Translations under genes and position numbers: made by a program
Part shown: one piece after another, positions 45,607 through 54,800 of the stretch
How the letters are laid out: each line of letters starts with the position of its first letter
How positions within the stretch are numbered: position 1 is the first letter of the stretch
Assembly (NCBI RefSeq): GCF_007993035.1
Contig: NZ_VOOS01000005.1
Coordinates: forward strand, 124,001 to 188,000
Direction: 5' to 3'
Length of the DNA stretch: 64,000 nucleotides
Source: Vicingus serpentipes
GTDB lineage: Bacteria > Bacteroidota > Bacteroidia > Flavobacteriales_E > Vicingaceae
The notes under the pieces: generated by a model
The model's input: only the letters and a program-made list of their open reading frames with translations
Told to the model about the DNA's origin: nothing
Databases searched by the model: none

Positions 45607-46812
45607 TTATAATCCTTCTAGTTGAGTTCCATCATTTTTAAAAGCACTAATTCCTGTAACATCCATACCTGTAATTAACAAGTGAATATCATGAGTACCT
45701 TCATAAGTAACTACTGATTCTAAATTTGCCATGTGACGCATAATCGGATATTCCCCGGTAATACCCATTCCACCATGCATTTGACGAGCTTCTCTTGCTA
45801 CTTTTAAAGCCATATCAACGTTGTTTCGCTTTGCCATAGATATTTGAGCAGACGTTGCTTTACCTTCGTTTCTAAGCACTCCTAGACGCCAAGTTAATAA
45901 TTGAGCTTTAGTAATTTCAGTAATCATTTCTGCTAACTTTTTTTGAGTTAATTGGAATGAAGCGATAGGCACTCCAAACTGAATTCTCTCTTTAGTATAG
46001 CGTAAAGCAGAATCATAACAATCCATTGCTGCACCAATAGCTCCCCATGCAATACCATAACGAGCAGAATCTAAACATCCAAGAGGCGCTCCTAATCCAC
46101 TTTTATTTGGTAATAAATTTTCTTTAGGAACTTTTACATTATCAAAGACTAACTCCCCAGTTATACTTGCTCTTAATGACCATTTGTCATGAGTTTCAGG
46201 AGTTGTAAATCCTTCCATTCCTCTTTCAACAATTAATCCATGGATTCTACCCTCTTCATTCTTTGCCCATACAACAGCAACATCTGCAATTGGAGCATTA
46301 GTAATCCACATTTTAGCACCATTTAATAAATAATGGTCGCCCATATCTTTAAAGTTGGTTACCATTCCACTAGGATTTGAACCATGATCTGGCTCTGTTA
46401 ATCCAAAACAGCCCATAAATTCACCAGTAGCTAGTTTAGGAAGGTATTTCATTCTTTGTTCTTCGTTACCATATTTCCATATAGGATACATTACTAACGA
46501 ACTTTGAACTGAAGATGTTGAACGTACACCAGAATCACATCTTTCTAATTCTTGCATAATTAAACCATACGAAATTTGGTCTAACCCTGGGCCACCATAT
46601 TCTTCTGGAATATATGGACCAAAACCACCAACCTCAGCTAATCCAGGTATAATTTGTTTTGGAAATTCTGCACGCTGTGCGTAATCTTCAATAATTGGAG
46701 AAACATCCTTTTTAATCCATGCACGAACTGTATCTCTAATTAATTTATGTTCTTCTGTTAATAGCTCATCTAAATTGAAATAATCTGGAGCTTGAAATCT
46801 ATCGTCAGCCAT
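45607..46812 (-). CDS. Acyl-CoA dehydrogenase, glutaryl-CoA dehydrogenase-like
   Basis: Flavoprotein of 401 residues. The three acyl-CoA dehydrogenase regions are present: N-terminal helices, a middle beta domain (GCFGLTEPDHGSNPSGM, KMWITNAPIADVAVVWA) and the C-terminal domain (RQMHGGMGITGEYPIMRH). The catalytic base is likely the Glu in VVTYEGTHDIHLLITG, the form seen in glutaryl-CoA dehydrogenases, which oxidatively decarboxylate glutaryl-CoA in lysine and tryptophan breakdown. SYG, LERCDSGVRSTSSVQSSLVM also fit that group. Other short-chain substrates are possible. The gene stands alone. Confidence 0.88.
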   Translation of the reverse strand: MADDRFQAPDYFNLDELLTEEHKLIRDTVRAWIKKDVSPIIEDYAQRAEFPKQIIPGLAEVGGFGPYIPEEYGGPGLDQISYGLIMQELERCDSGVRSTSSVQSSLVMYPIWKYGNEEQRMKYLPKLATGEFMGCFGLTEPDHGSNPSGMVTNFKDMGDHYLLNGAKMWITNAPIADVAVVWAKNEEGRIHGLIVERGMEGFTTPETHDKWSLRASITGELVFDNVKVPKENLLPNKSGLGAPLGCLDSARYGIAWGAIGAAMDCYDSALRYTKERIQFGVPIASFQLTQKKLAEMITEITKAQLLTWRLGVLRNEGKATSAQISMAKRNNVDMALKVAREARQMHGGMGITGEYPIMRHMANLESVVTYEGTHDIHLLITGMDVTGISAFKNDGTQLEGL

Positions 46813-46940
46813 ATTTTTTTGTTAAAATTGAACCACAAAAATAGCTATATTTATTAAAGTTTAAAACAATTAAAGAGATTCAAAAAATCGATTTATACAT
46901 TTATAATGTATATTTATCACTTAACTAAAAAATAACACCT

Positions 46941-47516
46941 ATGAAAAAACTATTATTATCTTCCTTCTTATTAGCTTCTACATTAATTTTTGCTCAAACA
47001 AAACATACTGTTATCATCGAAAACTTTAGTTTTACTCCAGCAAATCTATTAATTAGTCAAGGCGACACAGTTGTTTTTGATAATGTTCAAGGGTTTCACT
47101 CTATAGATGGATCACAATCAACGTACCCTTTAAATCCTGAAGGTTTTAGTAATGCTAATGCAAGTGCTCCTTGGACTTTTACACATGTTTTTAATACAGC
47201 TGGAGACTATGATTATCGTTGTGGTGTTCATACTGGATCAATGTTCGGAACTATAACCGTTAACACTTCTACTTCGGTAAAGGAGACCACTTCACTATCG
47301 TCTAATTCATATCCTAACCCAACAACTGGTGTTATTTATTTATCAAAAAATAAAACTTACACTCAGATTGAAGTTTTAAATAATATCGGTAAAGTTGTTT
47401 TAACAAAAAACTTTCCTCAAGGAAATATAGATGTCACAAAATTGGCAACAGGAACTTATTTTATGAGGTTATATACAAAGGAAGGCTCAACAACTGAAAA
47501 AATAATTGTACAATGA
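46941..47516 (+). CDS. Plastocyanin/azurin-like copper protein with T9SS type A sorting domain
   Basis: 191-residue secreted protein: signal peptide (KKLLLSSFLLASTLIFAQ), a cupredoxin domain (residues about 20-110) and a type A sorting domain (SNSYPNPTTGVIYLSKNK ... LATGTYFMRLYTKEG ... EKIIVQ). Type 1 copper ligands are visible as His in GFHSIDG, then Cys, His and Met in YRCGVHTGSMFG. It probably carries electrons or binds copper on the cell surface; the partner is unknown. Confidence 0.87.
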   Translation: MKKLLLSSFLLASTLIFAQTKHTVIIENFSFTPANLLISQGDTVVFDNVQGFHSIDGSQSTYPLNPEGFSNANASAPWTFTHVFNTAGDYDYRCGVHTGSMFGTITVNTSTSVKETTSLSSNSYPNPTTGVIYLSKNKTYTQIEVLNNIGKVVLTKNFPQGNIDVTKLATGTYFMRLYTKEGSTTEKIIVQ

Positions 47517-47586
47517 TTCTTTTATATAAATACACTTAAGATTTTCATTTCAAGTGTATTTATTTCTACGACATCTTTTTGCAAAT

Positions 47587-47617
47587 AAAAAAAGCTCCAG
47601 ATTTCTCTGAAGCTTTT
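47587..47617 (-). terminator. Intrinsic terminator downstream of the initiator tRNA
   Basis: AGCT-C-CAGA, loop TTTC, TCTG-A-AGCT with flanking A and T runs; one C-A mismatch at the same place as in the hairpin at 19691-19723. Confidence 0.65.
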
Positions 47618-47622
47618 CGGTG

Positions 47623-47695
47623 TAGCGGGGGCCCGACTCGAACGGACGACCTTCGGGTTATGAGCCCGATGAGCTACCAACTGCTCTACCCCGCG
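47623..47695 (-). tRNA. Initiator tRNA-fMet (anticodon CAT)
   Basis: On the minus strand the acceptor begins CGCGGGG and the 3' arm is CCCCGCT, leaving an unpaired C1-U72. The anticodon arm is TCGGG-CTCATAA-CCCGA, with the three G-C pairs typical of initiator tRNAs. The T arm is GTCCG-TTCGAGT-CGGGC. CCA is not encoded (the sequence after A73 is CACC). All features indicate the initiator rather than elongator Met or lysidine-type Ile. Confidence 0.92.
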
Positions 47696-47782
47696 ATATA
47701 TTGTTTACTAATTGTATCTCGTTTAAAGGAATGCAAATATAATATTTTGTTTCTTTGCAATCCAAACTTTTACGAAAAAATA

Positions 47783-48661
47783 ATGCATAAATCTGGATTC
47801 GTTAATATTATAGGCAACCCAAATGTAGGTAAGTCCACGCTAATGAACGCTTTAGTGGGAGAAAGACTATCTATAATAACTTCAAAAGCACAAACTACTC
47901 GACACCGAATTCTAGGAATTGTAAACGATGATGACCATCAAATTGTGTTTTCTGATACTCCAGGAGTATTAGAACCTGCATATAAAATGCAAGAAAGCAT
48001 GATGACTTTCGTAAAATCTGCCTTAACTGATGCAGATGTGATTTTATTTATGGTTGAAGTAAAAGAAAATAAGTTTAAGGATGAAAACATATTAAATAGC
48101 CTTAAAAAAACAGACACTCCTATCATTTTATTAATCAATAAAATTGATGAAGTTGACCAAGCATTTTTAGAAAGCAAAGTTGATTTTTGGAAAGCCGAAA
48201 TACCTAAAGCCGAAATTTATCCGCTTTCGGCATTACACAATTTTAATATTGAAAACATTTTTGCACGTATAAAAGAACTTTTGCCTGAAGGAGAACCGTT
48301 TTATGATAAAGATGCTTTGACTGACAAACCCGAAAAGTTTTTTGTTTCCGAGATTATTCGAGAAAAAATACTACTCAACTATAAAAAAGAAGTGCCTTAC
48401 TCTTGCGAAGTAATTATTGAAGAGTTTAAAGAAAAAGAAGATATAATACACATCAGAGCCAATATTATTGTTGCTCGAGATTCTCAAAAAGGAATATTAA
48501 TTGGTCATCAAGGAAAAGAGTTAAAAAAAGTTGGGACGTTAGCTCGTAAAGACATTGAAACATTTTTTGCTAAAAAAGTTTTCTTAGAACTTTATGTAAA
48601 AGTGAATAAAGATTGGCGAAATGATGACAATATGCTTAAACGTTTTGGCTACAATCATTAA
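47783..48661 (+). CDS. era: GTPase Era (16S rRNA binding)
   Basis: 292 residues. The G domain shows [11 protein letters not shown] (G1, about residue 9), TTRHR (G2), DTPGVLE (G3) and NKID (G4); the C-terminal KH domain has KGILIGHQGKELKKVGTLARKDIE. Era binds the 3' end of 16S rRNA in 30S assembly. I chose the ATG at 47783; the open frame extends upstream to 47579 but crosses the tRNA gene. Followed by the second GTPase gene der. Confidence 0.95.
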   Translation: MHKSGFVNIIGNPNVGKSTLMNALVGERLSIITSKAQTTRHRILGIVNDDDHQIVFSDTPGVLEPAYKMQESMMTFVKSALTDADVILFMVEVKENKFKDENILNSLKKTDTPIILLINKIDEVDQAFLESKVDFWKAEIPKAEIYPLSALHNFNIENIFARIKELLPEGEPFYDKDALTDKPEKFFVSEIIREKILLNYKKEVPYSCEVIIEEFKEKEDIIHIRANIIVARDSQKGILIGHQGKELKKVGTLARKDIETFFAKKVFLELYVKVNKDWRNDDNMLKRFGYNH

Positions 48662-48688
48662 ATTGATATAATAGCACAGTTAAAGTTG

Positions 48689-48696
48689 TACCTTTG
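48689..48696 (+). promoter_or_regulatory. -7 element upstream of der
   Basis: TACCTTTG matches TAnnTTTG and lies 20 bases before the der ATG. The nearest TTG upstream is 23 bases away, longer than usual, so this is a partial match. Confidence 0.4.
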
Positions 48697-48715
48697 CAAA
48701 ATCTAAAATCAGAAC

Positions 48716-50023
48716 ATGAGTAATATTGTAGCAATAGTAGGAAGACCAAACGTAGGAAAATCTACTCTTTTTAATAGACTAACAGAGAGCAGACAAGCAA
48801 TTGTTGATGAATCGAGTGGAGTAACAAGAGACCGTCATTATGGTCTAGTTGATTGGAATGGAAGACAATTTACGTTGATTGATACTGGTGGTTACATTAA
48901 AGGTTCTGATGATATTTTTGAAGATGAAATTCGAAAGCAAGTTATTATTGCGATCGAAGAAGCAGATTTAATAATTTTTGTGGTAGATGTTACCTTAGGA
49001 ATAACTGACCTAGACCAACAGGTTGCTAACGTTTTAAGACGCGCAAACAAAAAAATCTTATTGGTTTCAAACAAAGTTGATAATACCTCTCGTATTCCTG
49101 ATTCTAGTGTTTTTTACGGATTAGGTATAAGCGATGAAATATATAATGTATCTTCAGTTAGTGGAAGTGGAACAGGAGAATTACTAGACGAAGTCGTTAA
49201 TAATTTGGAGGAAAAGCCTGAAGAAAATGATGACGATTTGTTAAGACTAGCAATTGTTGGACGTCCAAATGTTGGAAAATCATCTTTACTAAATGGTTTA
49301 ATTGGTGTAGATAGAAATATTGTGACTAACATCGCAGGAACAACTAGAGATGCAATTTCAACTCGATATACAGCGTATGGTTTTGACATGAAGTTGATTG
49401 ATACAGCTGGTCTTAGAAAGAAAGTAAAAGTAAATGAAGATTTAGAGTTTTATTCTGTGATGCGTACAATTCGCGCCATAGAAAACTCTGATGTTTGCCT
49501 ATTAATGATTGAAGCTACCGAAGGTATCATGACTCAAGACATGAACATCTTTAGTTTGATTTTAAAAAATAAAAAAGGACTTGTTGTTCTTGTAAATAAG
49601 TGGGATTTAATAGATAAAGAAACGAACACTGCAAAAGAATTTGAAGCAGCTATTAGACAAAGAATGTCTCCATTTACAGATGTGCCTATTATATTTACTT
49701 CTGTAACCAATAAGCAACGTATTTTTAAAGCTTTAGAAGAGGTTGTAAAAGTTTATGAAAATAGAGTTAAAAAAATACCTACTTCAAAACTTAACGAAGT
49801 AATGTTAGATATAATAACAAGAAATCCACCACCAGCCGTAAAAGGAAAATACATTAAAATTAAGTTTGTAAGTCAACTACCTACTCACACTCCAACATTT
49901 GCTTTCTATTGTAATTTACCTCAATACATTAAAGAACCTTATAAACGGTTTTTAGAAAATAAATTGAGAGAAAATTTTGATTTTACTGGAGTTCCTATTC
50001 AGTTATTTATGAGGAAAAAATAA
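48716..50023 (+). CDS. der: GTPase Der (EngA), ribosome assembly
   Basis: 435 residues with two tandem GTPase domains: [14 protein letters not shown] at residue 8 and [14 protein letters not shown] near 183, each followed by DTGG or DTAG and NKxD (SNKVD, VNKWD). The KH-like C terminus has [13 protein letters not shown]-type sequence. Needed for 50S subunit maturation. It ends in a strong terminator. Confidence 0.96.
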   Translation: MSNIVAIVGRPNVGKSTLFNRLTESRQAIVDESSGVTRDRHYGLVDWNGRQFTLIDTGGYIKGSDDIFEDEIRKQVIIAIEEADLIIFVVDVTLGITDLDQQVANVLRRANKKILLVSNKVDNTSRIPDSSVFYGLGISDEIYNVSSVSGSGTGELLDEVVNNLEEKPEENDDDLLRLAIVGRPNVGKSSLLNGLIGVDRNIVTNIAGTTRDAISTRYTAYGFDMKLIDTAGLRKKVKVNEDLEFYSVMRTIRAIENSDVCLLMIEATEGIMTQDMNIFSLILKNKKGLVVLVNKWDLIDKETNTAKEFEAAIRQRMSPFTDVPIIFTSVTNKQRIFKALEEVVKVYENRVKKIPTSKLNEVMLDIITRNPPPAVKGKYIKIKFVSQLPTHTPTFAFYCNLPQYIKEPYKRFLENKLRENFDFTGVPIQLFMRKK

Positions 50024-50055
50024 AAAAAGTCCAATCAAATGATTGGACTTTTTTT
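50022..50055. terminator. Bidirectional intrinsic terminator
   Basis: AAAAAAAGTCCAATC (50022-50036), loop AAAT, GATTGGACTTTTTTT (50041-50055), perfect 15-bp arms including the A/T tracts. It separates der from the convergent hydrolase gene. Confidence 0.92.
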
Positions 50056-50068
50056 ATGGAACCAGGTC

Positions 50069-51205
50069 TTAGTCTTTAATCACTTTTTTAGAAAATATAG
50101 AAAAATTAGTAGTAACCTGAAGAATATATATTCCTTTATTGAGTTCTGATATATCTATCGAATTTAAATTCCCAATTGCAGTTTTAATGAGTTTGCCTTG
50201 TAAATCGAATAATGAAATACTTTCTATCTCATCTTTAGCAGATATATTTAATAAAGCATTGGCAGGAATAGGATAAACCTTGAACTCTTCATAATTTGAA
50301 TAGTTGTTTAATGAAGTAAAAATTCCACAATTATTTTCAAATTCAGCAACTGTATTAGGTTGGTTTGATGTGTTCGTTAAATTATTGGCTGCTTCATCAT
50401 CGTTTTTGAATTCACTCAACATCCAGCTCACCAAAAAATGCCTAATTGTAGCTGTTGCATCGGCTCTCCCTATAGAACCAACGGGTTGGCTAGCTAGCAC
50501 ATAATCTCCAAATCCTCCGTGATCTAGACCATCGATATTTACATATGTTTTACAAGATGAACTCGAAAACTTATCCCATCCTTCTTTATTTGATGTTGGA
50601 TCATTCTCTCCTGCAGCCATAGTTAATACTTTACCGGCATAATTGGAAACATTGTGAGCTCCCAAACCAAAAATACCTCCACTTGGATATGAATCCATAA
50701 AAACAATTCCACTTATTTCAGTAGGTCGGTTAACTAACAAAGCCGAAGCATTAACCCCTCCATTTGAATGGCCTCCAATAATAAGCGTTGTAGGATCTGC
50801 ATAAGAACTAAGCCAATGACTTTGATTTGAAACTTCTGATTTAAACCAATCATGAGCAGCAGTAAAAGACCCTCCGTTTGGAAAACCCGCTTGAGAATCA
50901 TCTATTACAATTACAACAAACCCATAAGAAGCTATATGCTTCATAAACAAGTCGTAAGTATGTCTATTAATAACTGAACTCCCAACTGAATTTGCTCCCA
51001 ACTGAAACATAAATACAGGATAATTTCCTTGATTTTGAGGACGATATATTAATAAAGGTACTGAAATAGCCGTCATATCTGAATCTGATACAACTGTATA
51101 AGAACCATCAGCTAAATATGGGCTGCTTTGCGGGTTTATTTGGCCTTTTGAATTACTAAACCAAAAAGTAACGAGCATAATAATAAGTAAACATCTTTTC
51201 ATCAT
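50069..51205 (-). CDS. T9SS-targeted alpha/beta hydrolase
   Basis: 378 residues. Signal peptide (CLLIIMLVTFWFSNSKGQ), an alpha/beta-hydrolase domain (about 25-270) and a type A sorting domain (FKVYPIPANALLNISAKD ... LNKGIYILQVTTN ... KVIKD). The nucleophile is Ser in IGGHSNGG, a candidate acid is Asp in VFMDSYPSGG, and His in DGLDHGGFGD. The fold is closest to dienelactone hydrolase/chlorophyllase-like esterases. The same combination of an esterase domain with a Por sorting domain occurs in some polyester-degrading enzymes of Bacteroidota, but the oxyanion-hole region (MFQLGANSVGS) differs and the substrate is open. Confidence 0.83.
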   Translation of the reverse strand: MMKRCLLIIMLVTFWFSNSKGQINPQSSPYLADGSYTVVSDSDMTAISVPLLIYRPQNQGNYPVFMFQLGANSVGSSVINRHTYDLFMKHIASYGFVVIVIDDSQAGFPNGGSFTAAHDWFKSEVSNQSHWLSSYADPTTLIIGGHSNGGVNASALLVNRPTEISGIVFMDSYPSGGIFGLGAHNVSNYAGKVLTMAAGENDPTSNKEGWDKFSSSSCKTYVNIDGLDHGGFGDYVLASQPVGSIGRADATATIRHFLVSWMLSEFKNDDEAANNLTNTSNQPNTVAEFENNCGIFTSLNNYSNYEEFKVYPIPANALLNISAKDEIESISLFDLQGKLIKTAIGNLNSIDISELNKGIYILQVTTNFSIFSKKVIKD

Positions 51206-51497
51206 TGAATATTTTTGAATTTAAACACCAATATTAAATATGTAAATACTCATAAAAAACGCTCGTATTTAGGCTTTAATCAGATAAAAAAACCAGCTTA
51301 TTATCTCTTGACAGAAAGTGTTAATAATTGTCTGTATTGTAGTTTATAGTAATACTAAATTTTGGATTTGGCATCAACCCAAAAAATAAAACACACTAAA
51401 AAAATATAATCGAAACAATATTTTTTTGATTGGTGTCTATTAAGTTGTTAAATTTATCTGCTTTTAGCATATTTTAATTAAAAAAATATTCGTTCTT

Positions 51498-51815
51498 ATG
51501 TTTAAAATTCTAATACCTATATTGTTACTTTTTACTTATTATACAAGTAATGCCCAAGAGATTGCTAAAGAAAGAGTTACAACTTACTCTTTTAACATTA
51601 ACAAACTAAAAACTCAGGACCAAGTTACCGCTATTGAATCATCAGTTAAATTGCTGGACAACGTTACCAATTGCAATTTAGATTGGCTGAACTATAAAAT
51701 GACTGTAAAAGTTTATGAGGGTGGAACAAAAGGATATTTTTCAATGGAAAAATTAAAAGCCATTCTACTTGAAAATAAAGCCGCTTTAAAATCATTCACT
51801 AAAGAATCTAAATAA
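51498..51815 (+). CDS. Small secreted protein heading the adhesin operon, unknown function
   Basis: 105 residues with a signal peptide (FKILIPILLLFTYYTSNAQ) and a compact domain whose order suggests beta-alpha-beta-beta-alpha-beta (TTYSFNINKL, TQDQVTAIESSVKLL, NCNLDWLNYKMTVKVY, MEKLKAILLENKAAL). This resembles the heavy-metal-associated ferredoxin-like fold but lacks CxxC, so metal binding is not supported. It lies two bases before the giant adhesin gene and probably shares its transcript. The 292-base gap upstream holds no gene; I found no convincing promoter. Confidence 0.6.
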   Translation: MFKILIPILLLFTYYTSNAQEIAKERVTTYSFNINKLKTQDQVTAIESSVKLLDNVTNCNLDWLNYKMTVKVYEGGTKGYFSMEKLKAILLENKAALKSFTKESK

Positions 51816-51817
51816 TT

Positions 51818-54800
51818 ATGATAAAATATTTTACTCTTTTATCAATTGCGTTTTTATTCTCTATACTTCTATACTCACAATCAGACGAATGTTTAAATGC
51901 TGTTGTAATTAACCCTACTTTCACTACTTGTTCATTTCAAGCAGGCTCCTCTGCTAATGCAACTGAATCACTACCATCATGCTCTGGGGGAGGAAATGCA
52001 GATGATGATGTTTGGTATACGTTTGTTGCTAATAGTACAAACATGACTATTACAGTTGACCCTACTACAGGATATGACGCTGTAATTCAACTATATACTG
52101 GCACTTGTGGATCACTGACTTCAATTCAATGCGAAGATGTAAATGGCCCTAACGGAGATGAAGTTTTAAGTAATCAAACACTTACAATTGGAAACACATA
52201 TTTTATTCGGGTTTATAATTATAGTGCAGGATGGGGCTCAGCAACCTTTAATATTTGTGTTACAGGACTAGCTCCTCCAATAAACGATACGCCATGTAAT
52301 GCTTATGCTTTATCTACAGTTACACCTTCTTGTAATTTTGAAATTTACACCAATTCAGGAGCAGGTAATTCTTCAGTTCCAACTCCTTCTGGATGTGGAG
52401 GTTCAACTCCTTTTGATGGAGGTTATTTAGGAAGTGATGTTTGGTTCTCTGTTATAGTACCAGCAAGTGGAGAACTCGATATTCATACACTATCAGTTGA
52501 TTTTGCAGACGGAGCAATGGCTTTATATTCTGGTGCTTGTGGTGCATTAACATTAGTAGAATGTGATGATGATGGCGAGCCTGGGGATGGCATTCTTATG
52601 CCTCATATTTATGCAACTGGATTAACCCCTGGAGCAACAATGTATATTCGCGTTTGGGAATATGACAACGATAATAATGGGCAGTTTGGTATTTGTGTAT
52701 CAACTCCTGACAATGACGATTGTGCTAACTCTCAAGAGATTTGTGATTTAAATGGATATGGAGGAATTACAAGTAGTGCATATACAGTAGATTTTCCAAG
52801 TAACATGACTGGTACTGGTCAAAATGGTATTGCTAACTCCAATCCTACAGCTCCTTTCGGTCAAGGCTATGGAGGAGTTTCTCCAGTACAAATAGACAAT
52901 AATAGTTGGTTAACTTTTACTGCTGATGCAACAACCGCTGAATTGTTTGTTCAAGTAAACTATTGCTCTAATGGAAATGGAATGCAAATGCAAATATTTA
53001 GCGGGACTAATTGTACCAATTTCACTGCAGTATCTACTTTTTTAGAAACAACAAATTCTCAAACTATTACAGCAAGTGGGTTAACTCCTGGCAACCAATA
53101 TTATATTATGATTGATGGTTTTGCAGGAGACATCTGTTCATATACTATTTCCGCTACAAGCGGAGTACAAGTTGTCGAAATAACTTCAACAAAAACGAAT
53201 ATTTGTTTGGGAGATACTGCTTCACTTGATGCTGAAGTGACTGGTACTGGATCTTATACATATACATGGAGTTCAACTCCTGCTGGTTTAAGTAGTTCAT
53301 CTCCCTCTGTTAACGTTAATCCTAGTCAAAACACGCTTTATACCGTTGACATTACAGGAGTTTGTGGCTCAGTTTCAACTGCAAATTTATATGTTACAGT
53401 AAACCCTTTACCTACTGTTAATATTACCGCTTCTGACACTGAAATATGTTTAAACCAAGTGATTAGTTTAAACGGAAATGTTTCGAGTGGAACAGCTCCT
53501 TTTACTCATCTTTGGTCAGGAAACGGACAACCTTTCTTAAATACATCATCAAGTGAAACGCCCAATTTTAATGGTAGTACCGATGGAGATTATACACTTT
53601 TATATGAATTAACCGACACAATTGGATGTACAACTTCGGATAGTATAATCCTAAAAGTAAATCCCATACCTTTTATTACTATTTCTGGTATAGATAGCAT
53701 TTGTAATGGTGACACCACTTTACTTGTTGCTTCTGGCGGAACTTCATTTTTATGGAGCAACACCTCAACTAATGATTCTATTTTCGTGTCTCCAACAAGT
53801 GATACCAATTATAGTATAACTGTTACTGATAGTAATAGTTGTAATAATTCTGGCAATATTGACGTAATCGTAAATCCTTTACCAAATCCATCTATTTCAG
53901 GGACATTAATTATTTGCCAAGGAAATTCTACTTCATTAACTGCAAGTGGAGGAAATACTTACAGTTGGAGTACAGGAGATACTTCAGCTACTATAAATAT
54001 TACTCCAATAACAGACAGCAGTTATACGGTTACAGCTATAAATGCAAATGGGTGTTTTGATACAACGAGCGTAACTGTTCAGGTTAATCCTAAACCAACA
54101 GCAAGCTTATCAGGTATTGATACGATTTGTATAGGAAATAGCACTACTCTATTTGCAAATGGTGGCAATTCTTATACTTGGAATAATGGTTCAACATTAG
54201 ATTCTTTAATTGTTTCACCAACTAATGATTCAATTTTCTCAGTTGTTGCAAATATAAATAGCTGTTTAGATACGGCTTATTATACGGTTGTAGTAAATTC
54301 ACTTCCTATTCCAATTATTACAGGAATTGATACGATTTGTAATGGCGAATTAACAACATTAACTGCTTCTGGCGGCATTTCTTATTCTTGGAATACAGGA
54401 AGTACAAATGATTCTATAATAGTTTCTCCATCTCTGGATTCTACTTATTCCGTTACAATTACTGATGTTAATAATTGTAGTAATTCTACCAATATCAATG
54501 TAGTTGTAAATACTTTACCAAATCCTACAATCAATGGCTCTTCATTAATTTGTAGTGGAAGCTCTACAACATTAACTGCATCAGGAGGAACTTCTTATTT
54601 ATGGAATAATGGAGCTTCAACTCCAGACATTACAGTCTCTCCAATAATAGATTCAACGTATATAGTTACAGTTTCCAATGCAAACAATTGTTCTGATACG
54701 GTTTCTACAACAGTTCAAGTAGTAAGCAATCCTAACGGATTAATTACCTCAAGTAATGGTTCAAATTTCTTATGTATTGGAAATGCCACAACATTATCTG

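Noticed and set aside
47579-47782. 68-codon N-terminal extension of era
   Set aside because: It reads through the terminator and the initiator tRNA gene; the conserved Era start is the ATG at 47783.
51308-51313. TTGACA resembling a sigma-70 -35 box upstream of the small secreted gene
   Set aside because: No matching -10 at the right distance, and Bacteroidota use the TTTG / TAnnTTTG type; likely chance.
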